A DNA stretch of 64,000 nt from Sipunculus nudus (Eukaryota; Annelida; Sipuncula; Golfingiida; Sipunculidae). The stretch spans positions 21,218,400 to 21,282,399 of the forward strand of contig CM049322.1 in NCBI GenBank assembly GCA_026874595.1, written 5' to 3'. Positions 13,620 to 24,708 of the stretch are shown here, piece after piece. A model generated the notes under the pieces. The model did not search any database. It was given only the letters and a program-made list of their open reading frames with translations, and had not been told where the DNA came from. Each line of letters starts with the position of its first letter. Within the stretch, counting starts at the first letter, position 1. The translations under genes were made by a program, and so were the position numbers.

Positions 13620-15060
13620 TAGACCTGTGAGCTTATGCGATGATGTGGCGTCGTCAGTCGTCCGTTAGTTAATCCATACTATCTAAAAAACGGCTGGAGC
13701 TACCAACACCAAATTTTATGCCAAAAAGATCAGTCATCAGTCAATCATTTGTTCGCTATCTGCTATGTTACGGTCCGCATTCACGCGGGAAATATGACTT
13801 AACGGACAGCAACACAAACGTCCAAACACGAATCTTCACAGGTTAAAACGAATACATTATAGGTGCTATAAAGGTGCTCTTTTAATTATATTCCTTGTGA
13901 TAAACTCAATATGTACAATAACAAAAGAATGTAGAACTAACACAAAATAAGAGCTAAACAAAGTTTCTGTTATGCCCTGTAACCTAAATACTTTTCTGAA
14001 GTCCAGTTCGAAGATCCCAAAACGTTTATGATAAATCACTGTAGAATGGAAGTCTGTTTCCAAGCTGAATGAAAGTTCCTAATAGTTCTCAGTTTGCGGC
14101 AGGTCCGCCGACGGATGATCAGTTTGAGTCTACCTTCTAGGTGTGCGGAGAAACGAAACACAGCCAAGGCGTGCAGCCAATACAGGTGCCTGGGTTCCTG
14201 GGCTGAAAAAAAGACAGTTGGGCTGTTTTGTGTTTATTATTCCCTTGTAGTGTCCTTTGCCCCGAAGAACGAACTTTGATATGCGTCGTTGCATGCTCTC
14301 AACAGATAAAGACCGGAATCGCGATGACGTCCACACCACATAGGGAGATCCGTGTGGGGGACATCACACCAAGTCGAAAGACGGCCTCAGTTGTAACAAC
14401 ATTTACTAGTATTTTAAAGGGGATTATTCAGTCAAATTGTCCAATATTTCACATAAATGATTTGAGGAACAATCTATCTCAAATTTGTTAGAATGGTTAA
14501 AGTTTTGCCGTGTTACAGGAAGCTGAACTTAGTAATTTGGCCAAAAAGGAAACGGCTGGAGCTATCATCACCAAATTTATACAAATGTAGGTCACATGGT
14601 TCATATTTAAATTGAGGCATTTTTACCAGGGCACCCATGTATCATATCAGGAAAATGGTCATAAAGCAGGTTGTGTTCCTTCAGCCAAAATCCCTATCAG
14701 GCAAGGCGTGAATTGATCTGACCATGAACTTTATGTGACCCTGAATTGCATCGGTCATCGGTTTATTTATCCATAATTTCTAAGCAACAGCTACCATCTT
14801 CAAATTTAACGTAAAAATCAGTCACATATCAAATGCTGGGGACTTAGCATTTTGCAGCCCCACCTGCATTAACTTATATTTTACGGGGGAAAAGCTTAAA
14901 AACGGCCCGAATATCTTCTCAAATTATTCGGCCATATTGTTCAATATTTTACAGATATGGTCCCACAGACGATCTCTTTGGTGTTTGTTTAAATGTCTTG
15001 TTCAGTTCAATGAATTCCGGCTGATTTACAGGAGTCTGCACTTAGTCATTTAGCCAAGAA
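13620..15060. repeat. Hairpin/CGTCCGTTAG-headed repeat with related units
   Basis: The head (about 13622-13670) carries 'gcgtcgtcagtcgtccgtta'. The phrase 'acggctggagctaccaacac' plus 'caaatttta' appears at 13688 and again at 14550, with a weaker third copy near 15083, and the 11960-type block recurs at 14620-14760. Short ORFs on both strands within it have no recognisable family. Confidence 0.55.
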
Positions 15061-15394
15061 AGCATCCTAACAAACAAATCTCAGAAACAACAGCAACTAG
15101 CATCATCAGGTTTTGTGCAAATTAAGTTGGTCACATGACTCATATTTGAAATTGGGTTTTTTGTTGCACCGCCCACGTAGACCTGATTTTTACGAGCAAA
15201 ATATCTCGTAATTTTAGCCTCTTTCCGCTTAAAAAATATATTATGATGAAACTGTCAAGCTGAATGGTTTAATTTTTACAAGAATTATCCTAGGGTATTT
15301 TTTTTCAATTGTATAAAGCTATAATGGGTTCATTAATTTTTTGTAGAGTCCTAGAATGCTAACATTGGTCTCGATACCGTAAGACAGCTTATTT

Positions 15395-15955
15395 TTCCCT
15401 CGCAACGAAGTTGCGAAGGGGATACAGTAACGCCTCCATTCGTGCGTCCGTCCGTTTGTCCGTCCGGAATTGGCTAGTGGATCGATTTCAAGCCACATCG
15501 TTTGACCAGTACAGCACCTTTCATCTTGCAAGTGTGGCTCACCCAAACATAGATGAAGAACCCTATCGATTTTGAGGTCAAGCGGTCAAAGGCCACGGCC
15601 ACTAGGCCCACTTCTTGAAAAAAATTGTGGACCCATTTAAAGCAAAACCGTTCGACCTAAATCTTTCATCTTGAAAATATGGATCATCCACCCATAGATG
15701 AAGAGCTCAATATGAATTTGAGGTCACAGTGTTAAAGATCACGGCCACAGTGCTTTTTCTTTGAAAAGCTTGTGGACCCATTTTAGGCCAAACCATTTGA
15801 CCAACACCTGTCAGTGTCATCTTGCTCATATGGCTCACGCACCCATGGATCGAGAACCATATTAAGTTTGAGGTCACTGGAGCAAACGTAAAGGCCATAG
15901 AGCTGCCCTCCTCATTTATGAACTGTGTAATACACCCATCCTAATTATGCCCCGT
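15395..15955. repeat. Hairpin-headed repeat (CCCTCGCAAC head)
   Basis: A strong hairpin (CCCTCGCAAC, loop GAA, GTTGCGAAGGG at 15399-15422) is followed by 'gatacagtaacgcc' and a GTCCGTCCGTTTGTCCGTCC neck. The body has three units of about 170 bp with 'accctatcgattttgaggtc' and 'aaaggccacggccac'. It parallels the unit plan at 59919-60720. Confidence 0.7.
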
Positions 15956-16743
15956 GCGAGATGATGCTCCGCTTTGCGTTGCCTTGTTTCAAACAATGGT
16001 ATTATTCAATAAATTTTGATAACAAATCTAATGAATATGCATCTTGAAAAGAAACGTAACCAAAGTCTTGCAGTATATATAAACATATTTGGCTTTGTCT
16101 ATATAACAATAGCTTGGAAGACTGCCAACTGTCTCAGGTAGGAGGTCGTCTCAGTCATGATACAGGACAAGCTGAAATGGTGTTTTCAACCAGCTAGGTT
16201 ATCATGTGATGTATATATTGCGAATTTACTATCAATAAACAAATACACATATGCACATATATGTGTGGGTATGCATTTGATATAATCTGTAGCATATATA
16301 CATGTGTTTAATAAATATATATTGTAAGCGTATACCTGGCCACATAAATTGATGTGTTTCACAGATGTGTAACGCTTTTTGCACAGCTCTCCTGTTTGTA
16401 TAACCGCTGCTTTGTTTAGCAAGGTTTTCTGGTTTCACAAACATAGTGGACAGATAGATAATTATTGTAATCAGACTAATGGGAATGTGGTATTGCTTCG
16501 TGCACCAAGCCTAAAATTGTAAACATGCGACAGGCGCTTTCGTCGGTCTCATTTCATCGGATCCGGCACGTATAATCGAGAATCAGACCTACCAGAGCGG
16601 GATATGGGACGACTGCATCGTAAAAACGCTTTAAAAGCTGTGTTTCAAAATTCTTCATAAAATGTAAAACCTATATGAGGACACAACTGCATACATGTTG
16701 CCATATATTAAATGTTATGAGAACCTGTTTTATGTTGTTGTAG

Positions 16744-17017
16744 GATACCATCGTGTTGGTGATTTTGCCGAGTATAATTCGATTTCTGATGAAAAGAAGA
16801 ATAATATACGATCATTGTTCCGCTGCGTGCGAGAAGAATTCCTCACCAAATGCACGACAGGCGAGAGTTTTTCCACCCATGAGGGAGTGACGGTGTATCG
16901 GCATTCCGCTTCAAAGGGACAGAGCAGCTTTTCCGGCTCCTTTTTCACCGCCGTCGAAGAGGGATCAGAGATCGAAGATCCATACTGCATTTTGATAGGC
17001 CGTTCTGCTTTATTATG
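16744..17017 (+). CDS. Unidentified secreted protein, exon 3 (gene continues or ends unseen)
   Basis: The acceptor is TTGTTGTAG at 16735-16743. The exon continues the frame of exon 2 (first codon completed by G from 11486) and stays open for 91 codons: it includes GYHRVGDFAEYNSISDEKKN, NIRSLFRCVREEFLTKCTTG, ESFSTHEGVTVYRHSASKG and DPYCILIGRSALLW. Three cysteines (in FRC, TKC, PYC) suit a secreted domain. A donor GTTAGT at 17018 ends it in phase 2; the open frame runs on to 17177 if that donor is not used. I looked downstream for a phase-2 exon and found none I could defend before the retrotransposon at 18 kb. The exon is more GC-rich than its surroundings, as expected of a conserved coding exon. 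Family not recognised. Confidence 0.55.
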
Positions 17018-17177
17018 GTTAGTTTATTCATTGCTAAGACAAATCGTTACAAATTATTATTATTTTACAGTATATTCAAAATCGAACAGGATTAATAATC
17101 TGTCAAACTCACAACATGACTTCACATATGGAGAGTTTCCCCTGTTCTTATCACACTCCATCAGCTCTAACTTCTAA

Positions 17178-17901
17178 ATATCAAAACGTACTATCCGCTA
17201 CTGTATCACACTCACCCACTGCTGTCATGTAATCTAATTAAAACTTAACAACTCATCATATGCAATAACAACTTTGTCTCTTTTGTAAAGTATTATGTGT
17301 CTGTATTGCATGGAATCGTCAGATCTAAGTCCCCAGGCTTGCGCCTAAAACCTTTTGATACACTTCTTGTATGCGTATATTCTGATTACCCTATATTAAT
17401 TGCATTCTCCTGTATCAAAAAAATTTCATAAACAAATAAGCAAAATCGAGGTGATCCTCCGATGGGCGCGTTACCTGTGACTCATGTTTGGATAAGCAAT
17501 TCGTTTGAAATCAGTGGACCGTCACGATTCAAGGGTTTACATTAAAAAAATAGAACTGATACAGAGGAAACATGATAGTTTTCTCAAAAGGTTCGGGGAA
17601 GATGATTACGCAGATTTATCACATTACACCTATATAATAATATAAGTCCCTTCCCTTCAGCTGTGTTAAAAAAATAGATTAAGCAAGGGGTGGAGCCCGG
17701 GGGAGGGGGATTTGTCTTCCCTGAATTGCAGTTATCTAATAATGATTAAATTTTCTTAAACACAATCATAAAAAAATGCTGTCACTGGTATCCGCATATT
17801 TGGGACTTATTTCTACATTCCATTAGGTTTGTTCCTGCAAATATGATATTTTTTATTCATTTATCTGGCACAAATGATAATTATGATTTAAATTAAATGA
17901 A
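17178..17901. other. Non-coding, no feature seen
   Basis: AT-rich sequence with short poly-A and poly-G tracts only. Confidence 0.5.
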
Positions 17902-18001
17902 ATTTTGTGTGGAATTATGTCGAACAATAAATCCCCTGGATTTCCGTTAACTGATAATGAAAAATAAGGGATTTATTGTTCGACATACTTCCACACAAAA
18001 T
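17902..18001. repeat. Near-perfect 34-bp inverted repeat (fold-back)
   Basis: The arms 17902-17935 and 17968-18001 are complementary at 33 of 34 positions, round a 32-nt spacer. The right arm belongs to the decayed retrotransposon on the minus strand; the left arm is its inverted copy, placed where the element's recognisable coding sequence ends. Confidence 0.85.
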
Positions 18002-18960
18002 GTCCGTACCTGGTCCGTAAAGCTTCAGCTACCGCAGAAAAATTTGGACAAAACTTCCTGCCTTATCCAACCATACCAAGAAAACGCATTATTTGCTTTT
18101 TGTTTTCTGGTCTAGGAAATGCAGAAATAGCAATTACTTTAGTATCATCAGGTTTTACTTGACCCTGCCCTAAAATATGACCGAAAAATGCTTCTTGAGC
18201 AAGACAAAACTCAGGGTTGACTCAGTTGACGGTCAGACGTGCTTCGCTGGGTCTTTGGGAGAGGTCCGAAGAATTTGCAGATGTTTCTCCCAGGTGTCGC
18301 TGTACACGATATGGTCATCAATATATGCGTCGCAGCCCTAAATGTCCTTGACAACCATATGGAAGAGGCACTGGAACATGGCTGGCGAGTTTTTTTTATG
18401 CCAAACGGCATAACTTTATACTGGTACAGTCCTTGCGGCGTCACAAATGCGGACATTTCTTTCACTCGTTCTACCAGCGAAACTTGCCAGAATCCTTTTT
18501 AGCAAGTCAAACTTGGGGACATATCTGGAGCTACCGACCTTATCAATACAATCATCGATCCTCGGAATCGGGAACGTGTCGGTCTTGTTGACAGAGTTCA
18601 GTTTTCGATAATATGTGCACATACGGTAACTTCCATTAGGTTTTGGCACAAGAATGCATGGTGAACTCCAAGTACTGTTACTAGGTTCAACAAAATCATA
18701 TTCCAACAAATATTGAACCTCATCTTGTAGATACTTTTGCTTTTCTGGATTCAGTCTATAAGGATGCTGCTTGGCTGCGCTTGCCTCGCCAACACCGACG
18801 TCATGGCACAATATGTTAGCTCGCGTTGGAATGTCACTTAACAAATGTTCATATATCTGCAGCAGGTTCTTGAGGTTTTGTTGTTGTTGTGCGATAAGGT
18901 GTGACAGTATGAGCATCCAGGTTGTTAAGCACGTCTGAGTTCTTTATTAGTACTGTTCCA
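18002..18960 (-). pseudogene. Gmr1-like Ty3/gypsy reverse transcriptase, decayed
   Basis: Read on the minus strand, the region gives gypsy RT blocks in order: an N-terminal part with 'EASAAKQHPYRLNPEKQKYL', then VEPSNSTWSSPCILVPKPNG, then a fingers block ending YRKLNSVNKTDTFPIPRIDD, the palm start KFDLLK, the catalytic YIDD (codons at 18314-18325, in GCDAYIDDHIVYSDTWEKHL) and the thumb region FFGHILGQGQVKPDDTKV and MRFLGMVG. The pieces lie in at least three frames with stops, so the copy is dead. RNase H is not visible: the element is lost at the fold-back at 18001. It follows the integrase on the same strand, the reverse of normal gypsy order. Known for the family: RT copies the element's RNA. 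Confidence 0.85.
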
Positions 18961-19059
18961 CACTGAATGTCTATATCACACTTACAATCAGTATCTACTT
19001 TAACTGGGTTAGGGTCAGTTTTTACACAATTAACAGCAGAAAAATTATGTACAACATCT

Positions 19060-19792
19060 GATGTGCTATTTCTGTGATAATATGGTTTTCAACATGTTAA
19101 CATGGCACAGCTGTTTTATATTCTTACGCCTTTCTGGTGTTAACAGTATGTAATTTAAACCACTGACTTTCTTGTCAACAATGTAAAGACCAAAATACCT
19201 AGCTTGCAGAGGTCTGCCAGGGATAGGTAGTAAGGCAAGGATCAGGCTCAAACGTCTTACTTACAGTGTGCTTGTCATACTTTGTTTTCATTTTACTTTG
19301 TTCAGATTTTAGATTAGACTTTGCAATTTCACAAGCATTGTGTAGTGTAGTGCGAATGTCTGAGACATACAGCAATAAACTAAGAGAATCAGGATTTTCA
19401 CACAAGAGTTTCTCTTTTAGCAGTTTTTAATGGATGTTCAGCTCGAGGTCCATGTCCGAAAACCAGTTTAGAGGGACTGAAACCCAAGGACTCTTGAAAG
19501 GATTCGCTGACAGCAAACAAAAATAGGTGGATTCCTTCATTCCAGTCTCTCTGTGTGTCATAACGATAGGTTCTAATCATGTTTTTAATGTCTGGTGAGA
19601 ACGCTCGAGGGCGCCCTGATTCTCAGGAAGGTTTGCCGAAGAGCTGTACTTTTTTTATATCTAGTTCAAGCATAACTTGATGGAATAAGCCAAACATAAA
19701 ATTAAACCCTTGGTCAGACTGGACGGATTTTGGTAATCCAAAAGTTGTAAAAAACTTGGTCAGAGCCTTAACAATACTTGGGCATTAATTAT
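19060..19792 (-). pseudogene. Gmr1-like integrase, core C-terminal half and C-terminal domain
   Basis: Minus-strand frames give integrase core sequence around 19792-19640 (FFTTFGLPKSVQSDQGFNF, then MFGLFHQVMLELDIKK), then the end of the core at 19580-19398 (DTQRDWNEGIHLFLFAVSES, SLGFSPSKLVFGH), a helical linker at 19405-19199, and the C-terminal domain at 19251-19066 (LLPIPGRPLQARYFGLYIVD, LNYILLTPERRKN, LCHVNMLK). The catalytic D of 'SDQGFNF' is present. Stops and frameshifts divide the pieces, so it is inactive. The RT begins about 150 bp farther along the same strand. Confidence 0.85.
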
Positions 19793-20643
19793 TAGGGCCC
19801 CGCTTGACAAGCGGGTGCCCTATAGTGATCACCGTGTCAGTCCGTCCTTCCGTCCATCCGTCCTTCCGTCTTTCCGTCAGTGACACTTTGTTTCACGCGT
19901 GATAACTCAGCATCAACATACTGCAGCTTTCCCAAATTAACAGGGTTGATTGGTACCTATGAGGACTCCAGACCTATCAAATTACAGACTTGTCGGAATT
20001 CCAATATGGCCGCCACATCCCAATTGCTGATTTTCTTTCATTTGCAATAACTCAACAACAACATACTGCAGCTTTCCGAAATTCACAGGGTTGATTGTTA
20101 CCTATGCAGATTCCAGACCTATCGAATTACAGACTTGTTGGAATTCCAATATGGCCACCACAGCCCAATCGCTGATTTTCTTTCGCGCGCGATAACTCAA
20201 CAACAACATACTGCAGTTTTCCCAAATTAACAGGGATGATTGGTATCTATAAGGGATCCAGACCTGTTGAAAGACAGATCGTTGGTATTCCAAAATGGCC
20301 GCCACAGCCTGATGGCTGATTTTCTTTCGCACACAATAACTTAACAACAACCTACTGCAGCTTCCCCAATTACACAGGGATCATTGGTGCCTATGAGGGC
20401 TCCAGACCTATTGAATTACAGCCTGGCTCAAAATCAAACATGGCTAACAGATTACATTCGGTGATTTTCTAATGCACACATTATTTCAGACATATATTCT
20501 TTAATATCATTTGATCCAGTACGATTTTTTCCCTCATGCATATCAATAAAAACCTGTTTCTGTTTGTGATATTTTTTTAAATTTAACTTAATTTTTCACC
20601 CATGTGTAAACTAGTCCAGCACTAGCAGAAACGCGGGGCCTCT
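19793..20643. mobile_element. Nested hairpin-headed repeat inserted in the integrase
   Basis: It interrupts integrase coding sequence between the RFPERIP block (near 20690) and the PSIVKALTKFF block (near 19770), which are adjacent in intact elements. Its left end is a hairpin (CCCGCTTG, A, CAAGCGGG) beginning AGGGCCCCGC, its right end carries CGCGGGGCCT, giving a short imperfect inverted repeat. A TCCGTCCTTCCGTC neck follows, then about four units of 145 bp ('ctgcagctttcccaaatta', 'cagggttgattggtacctat', 'aatatggccgccaca'). No coding capacity. Confidence 0.75.
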
Positions 20644-20890
20644 GAGGACCGTTGACCGACCACATCTAGTGTTAAATGGTATTCTCTCAGGAAACCTCGT
20701 AGGCGCACATATTTGTCAGCAAGTATTCATGTCTAGATTTTGATTTGGGCAGTGGTCCAACACAATCAACAATAATCCTACTAATATATGACAAAACTGC
20801 AGTTATCAGTAAGGTCAAAACTGACGAGAAAGTAACAGTCTTAGTGCTCGCTGGTTTTTCCTTTCTGCCGGCTCTAAACACAGCCCCTCA
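20644..20890 (-). pseudogene. Gmr1-like integrase, core N-terminal part
   Basis: The minus strand encodes SRIIVDCVGPLPKSKSRHEY then LLTNMC, the start of the integrase catalytic core (the D of IVDC is the first catalytic acid), and, one frame over, PTRFPERIPF. This is the upstream half of the integrase split by the nested repeat. Upstream of 20890 I do not recognise the zinc-binding domain, protease or gag. Confidence 0.8.
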
Positions 20891-21764
20891 TTCATGTCTT
20901 CTCATCCAAAAATACTAGAAATGAAAAACTCCAAAGAACACAACAAATTACAAGAACAGACCAGAAACATCTAGAACAAAGAACGCTGTGTTTCTGCACT
21001 TCAGACCCCACACGCGAGCCAGCCCAACTCGCACGTCTTCCATGGCTACGAACTATGCCTGCCTAACAGACACATATAACATTCCTGCGCACAATACACA
21101 GACACCTGTAACACTACACTTCAAATAATACATTCACTATGAGGTCAATGTTCAGAATCCTAAAACGAAAAAATATTAAATTTTAACAGAATATAATAAG
21201 ATCTTGACCTGATTAAAAGGAAGACTGAAGAGACTAAAACTAAACTACCTATAAAATTATGATTAAGACTTTTTAGACGATTGGTGTATATATCACATAT
21301 GATAGTTAGTTCTAAATAAATGTTTTTAATAAGACTTTAAATGCATAAATGTTGTCTTGGCGTTTTATGTATTCTGGAAAATTAATCCAAACGATTGAAG
21401 TAGCACTGGTGAAGGCTCGTGACCCAAATGTTTTGTCTCAGGCTACGTTGACCTCAGAGCACAGTTGGGTTCATGCTCCTTAATTAAACAATACACGGTT
21501 GCCTGGCTATGTAGACATTTGAATGCCATAATCAATTCGTGAGATATAGACAGTGATGATTCTTATCAATAAAGTTGTATGATCAATTTTGTCTCCGGCC
21601 CTCCCCCCCCCCCCCCATCAATCAGCTACACCTCCTTTTCTTTATTGCTATGTGCCTATACTTTGATTTAAAGGATGTTAACATTGAATAAACTAGGACT
21701 CACCAGTGGTTCCCGGGCTGGTTTTTTTTTCACACTATAACAACTGAAGTTTTCCTCTCCCATT
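20891..21764. other. Non-coding, no feature seen
   Basis: Mixed-composition DNA with a C run near 21602-21615. Nothing else is supportable; it may include unrecognised remains of the element to the left. Confidence 0.4.
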
Positions 21765-21990
21765 TCAGGGGTACGGGAAATTAAAAAAATGATCATAACT
21801 CCATAACTGTTTAACCCAGAATAACAACGTGCCCTCCAACTTGTTGCATTTACCAAGCCCGTTCAAATGATATATTAAAAAGCAATTAAGGTCATAATTG
21901 AGGTCAACATAGGTCAAAAGGTCATGAGATCTTCCCCATGCCCAAAATCTAAAAACTGACGATTCATTATTCGTCCCATGGAGGAATAAG
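21765..21990 (-). repeat. Dispersed repeat, 'GACCTTTTGACC' family, inverted copy
   Basis: On the minus strand this matches units seen at 30000-30780 and 49900-50800: 'tagattttgggcatggg', 'tcatgaccttttgacct', 'tgttgacctcaattatgacc'. It abuts the TA-flanked element to its right. Confidence 0.65.
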
Positions 21991-22107
21991 ATCAAATTAT
22001 TTATATGGCCTGATGTGGGTTTTACGGTGGCTGATTTAGGACACAGAAAAAAAAAATATTTATCTCGAGATCTCGAGATAACATCTCGAGATCTCGACAT
22101 AGAATTT

Positions 22108-22348
22108 CGCAAAAAAAAAAATTTTAGGAAGCAAAAAAAAAAAAATTTTAGGAAGCAAAAAAAAAAGATTTTAGGAAGCAAAAAAAAAATTTTAGGAAGC
22201 AAAAAAAAAAATTTTTAGGAAGCAAAAAAAAATTTTAGGAAGCAAAAAAAAAAAATTTAAGGAAGCAAAAAAAAAAAATTTTAGGAAGCAAAAAAAAAAT
22301 TTTAGAAAGCAAAAAAAAAAAATTTTTAGGAAGCAAAAAAAAAATTAT
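22108..22348. repeat. Left-arm minisatellite, ~10 copies of a 20-23 bp unit
   Basis: The unit is an A run of 9-13 followed by TTTTAGGAAGC; ten copies differ mainly in A-run length. Translation gives repetitive lysine/phenylalanine ORFs that are not genes. Confidence 0.9.
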
Positions 22349-23576
22349 CTGTCGAGATCTCCAGAAAAAATGTCACACTTCTACGAACCATTCGAAGCTG
22401 AATTGACATAAAACAAAGCAACCTTATGGGGACAGTATACGTATAGTGCTTACTATTGCAATTATAATACAAAGACCATGTATACTGTGTTTAATTGAAC
22501 GGTAATACAAAATAATTAATTTAAAATCAATCAAGTTTGTATATCCCCTGAGATAAGGCTAGTTGAAGAAAAGTTCAATATAAATTCAATATTTAATATT
22601 CATATCCGTAAGGAAGATGTCAAAGCCTAAAGAATCTGAATCATTCTACCTGAACGGCGGATTCGGAGCCATGTCTGTTAAATCACTCAAATAGAAATGT
22701 TTAGGTCTGCATGCATGCATTGTGGGTACCTTATTTTTTTAAGAATACAAACAAATATGAGCTTCTTATAGAAACACGCTTTTTGTACAATTTCTTTCAG
22801 CTTTTGTTTTATTGAAATGGTGTGTCGTTTTATGGAACATGTATTAGACCATCATAAATTAAAATATGCTAAAACTGATTACTGTGTTTTCGGGTAGGTA
22901 CGCTGGGGGGGGGGGGGGTCGGGTCGGGGCGTTGCTTCTGCCCCTAAAGCCCAAGTCTTGATCCACTATAGCTCTTACTATAGCTCAGATCAATTTAATC
23001 AACCTATCTTCATAAATGTTTTATATTCATAAATAAACGGTTTAAAATTTCGATCATCTCTCATCATGATTTTTCTTCAGCAAAATGCTCTGCTTTGGTC
23101 TTAAAGTCGCTATTCACCTGCCTTATTTATAGAATCTTTGTAAAAACTCTGCATACACATATTAAAGAAGTGAAAGTAATCATAAACATAATCTAGGTAA
23201 ACATAATCTATTAATCTTTCATAAAAATGAGCCAATGTCATGGGGTAAAGGCGGTGTCTTTGTCTATATCCACGTTTTTTTATAACATGGGTCGGGGTGG
23301 GGGAGGGGGGGGGGTGCAAAAATTGCCACCGATCGTAATAGAAAGACGTCCGGCAGAAACATCTGGCTTCAATTCAGAGATTACAGATTTCTGTAAATGA
23401 CAAATACTGCATTGCTTCACATGCTCTAACGAATATCAACTAGTGATCTTTCAATAACTCGGTTACATGTTTTTATCTGTATGTTAACACTTGCTCAAGT
23501 GGCTTGTATACAAGTAGCCTTTAGATAAAATGTTTATACGTCAAAGTGACGTTATAAGACCCATTCCCAGCTGGGG

Positions 23577-23802
23577 TTTCTTCCTAAATTTTTTTTTTTT
23601 GCTTCAAAAAATTTTTTTTATGCTTCCTAAATTTTTATTTTTGCTTCCTAAAATTTTTTTTTTTGCTTCCTAAAAAAATTTTTTTTTTGCTTCATAAAAT
23701 TTTATTTTATGCTTCCTAAATTTTTTTTTTTTGCTTCCTAAAAATTTTTTTTTGCTTCCTAAAAAATTTTTTTTTGCTTCCTAAAATTTTTTTTTTTTGC
23801 GA
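23577..23802. repeat. Right-arm minisatellite, inverted copy of the same unit
   Basis: GCTTCCTAAAA plus a T run repeats about ten times, the complement of the left arm. Confidence 0.9.
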
Positions 23803-23886
23803 AATTCTATGTCGAGATCTCGAGATGTTATCTCGAGATCACGAGATAAATATTTTTTTTTTCTGTGTCCTTAATCAGCCACCGTA

Positions 23887-24708
23887 GGGTTTATATCACA
23901 CACGTGGATTGTTTTGGCGCACACATATTCAAGGATTCCTCAAAATAAAAGCACCTGAACACAAGGCATTGTTCCAATATTAAAGATTTTATGTGTTACT
24001 CATAGTATAATTATTCTGTGTGGTGGAAATAGATCAAATTATCAAATTATGGCCTGGAATTGGTTCTGAATCACATATGAATTAGGATAACTCAAAATAA
24101 ATGAACGTAATCAGACGACATTGATGTGGTGCAACATTAAAAATTTTTTCGAGAAACAAATTGTTAGTTGTCGGGTTAATTAAATAATCCATGTCTATGA
24201 CATAAATTAATAATTTACCCATCAAATATTTTTAAGTCATGCCAGTTAAGCTAATATATGAGATATCTTTTTATGTATATGAGATATATGAAGTATTATG
24301 TCAGTACTGGTCAGCAGATGTCAAACGGCCATGGAATTTTCGTCATGGGGGAAACATCTACAGCTATATAGAAAGAAGTGATTTATCGGTACTTTGTTTG
24401 TTGGCAGTAGGTTAGGGGATAAATTATAAGGAGCTTAGGAACTCCACTGGGCTAAACGAAAGTATTTTATTCGGTACCTTAAAGTGTCCTTTAACACATT
24501 TTAAATGTTAAGAAAATGTGCATGGGATCGTGCTTTGTAAACTCCAAAATAGTCACGACCTTTTCTCTAAGATCCATATATAACAGGTAATGGCTTACAG
24601 TAAAGTTGCTTTAGTAATCAAGTGTAAGTATCAAGAGGCCTATGATATCTTTTCCATTTCTCTTTAAAAAATATTTACAAAAATGGCTGCAATTATGACG
24701 CCTACCGG
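23887..24708. other. Non-coding, no feature seen
   Basis: AT-rich sequence without recognisable genes or repeats. Confidence 0.5.

Larger units (their letters stand above)
11487..16743 (+). other. Putative intron 2, filled with dispersed repeats
   Basis: The interval holds repeat blocks at 11960-12170, 12356-12960, 13360-13610, 13620-15060 and 15395-15950, listed separately, with AT-rich filler and a T run at about 12980-13003. No independent gene was recognised. Confidence 0.4.
22025..23884. mobile_element. 1.86 kb TA-flanked element with long inverted arms
   Basis: Terminal sequences CGGTGGCTGATTTAGGACAC (left) and its near-complement at 23865-23884 (right) are followed on both sides by an A/T run, a CTCGAGATCTCGAGATA palindromic block and a long poly-A/'ttttaggaagc' minisatellite arm. 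TA dinucleotides at 22023-22024 and 23885-23886 look like a target-site duplication, as for mariner-type or related non-autonomous elements. The inverted arms total about 320-340 bp each. The 1.2 kb centre (22380-23570) has no coding capacity that I can see. Superfamily is an inference from the TA duplication alone. Confidence 0.75.

Noticed and set aside
21765-22218. 145-codon minus and 67-codon plus ORFs
   Set aside because: Phe- or Lys-rich translations of the poly-A minisatellite arm and adjoining repeat.
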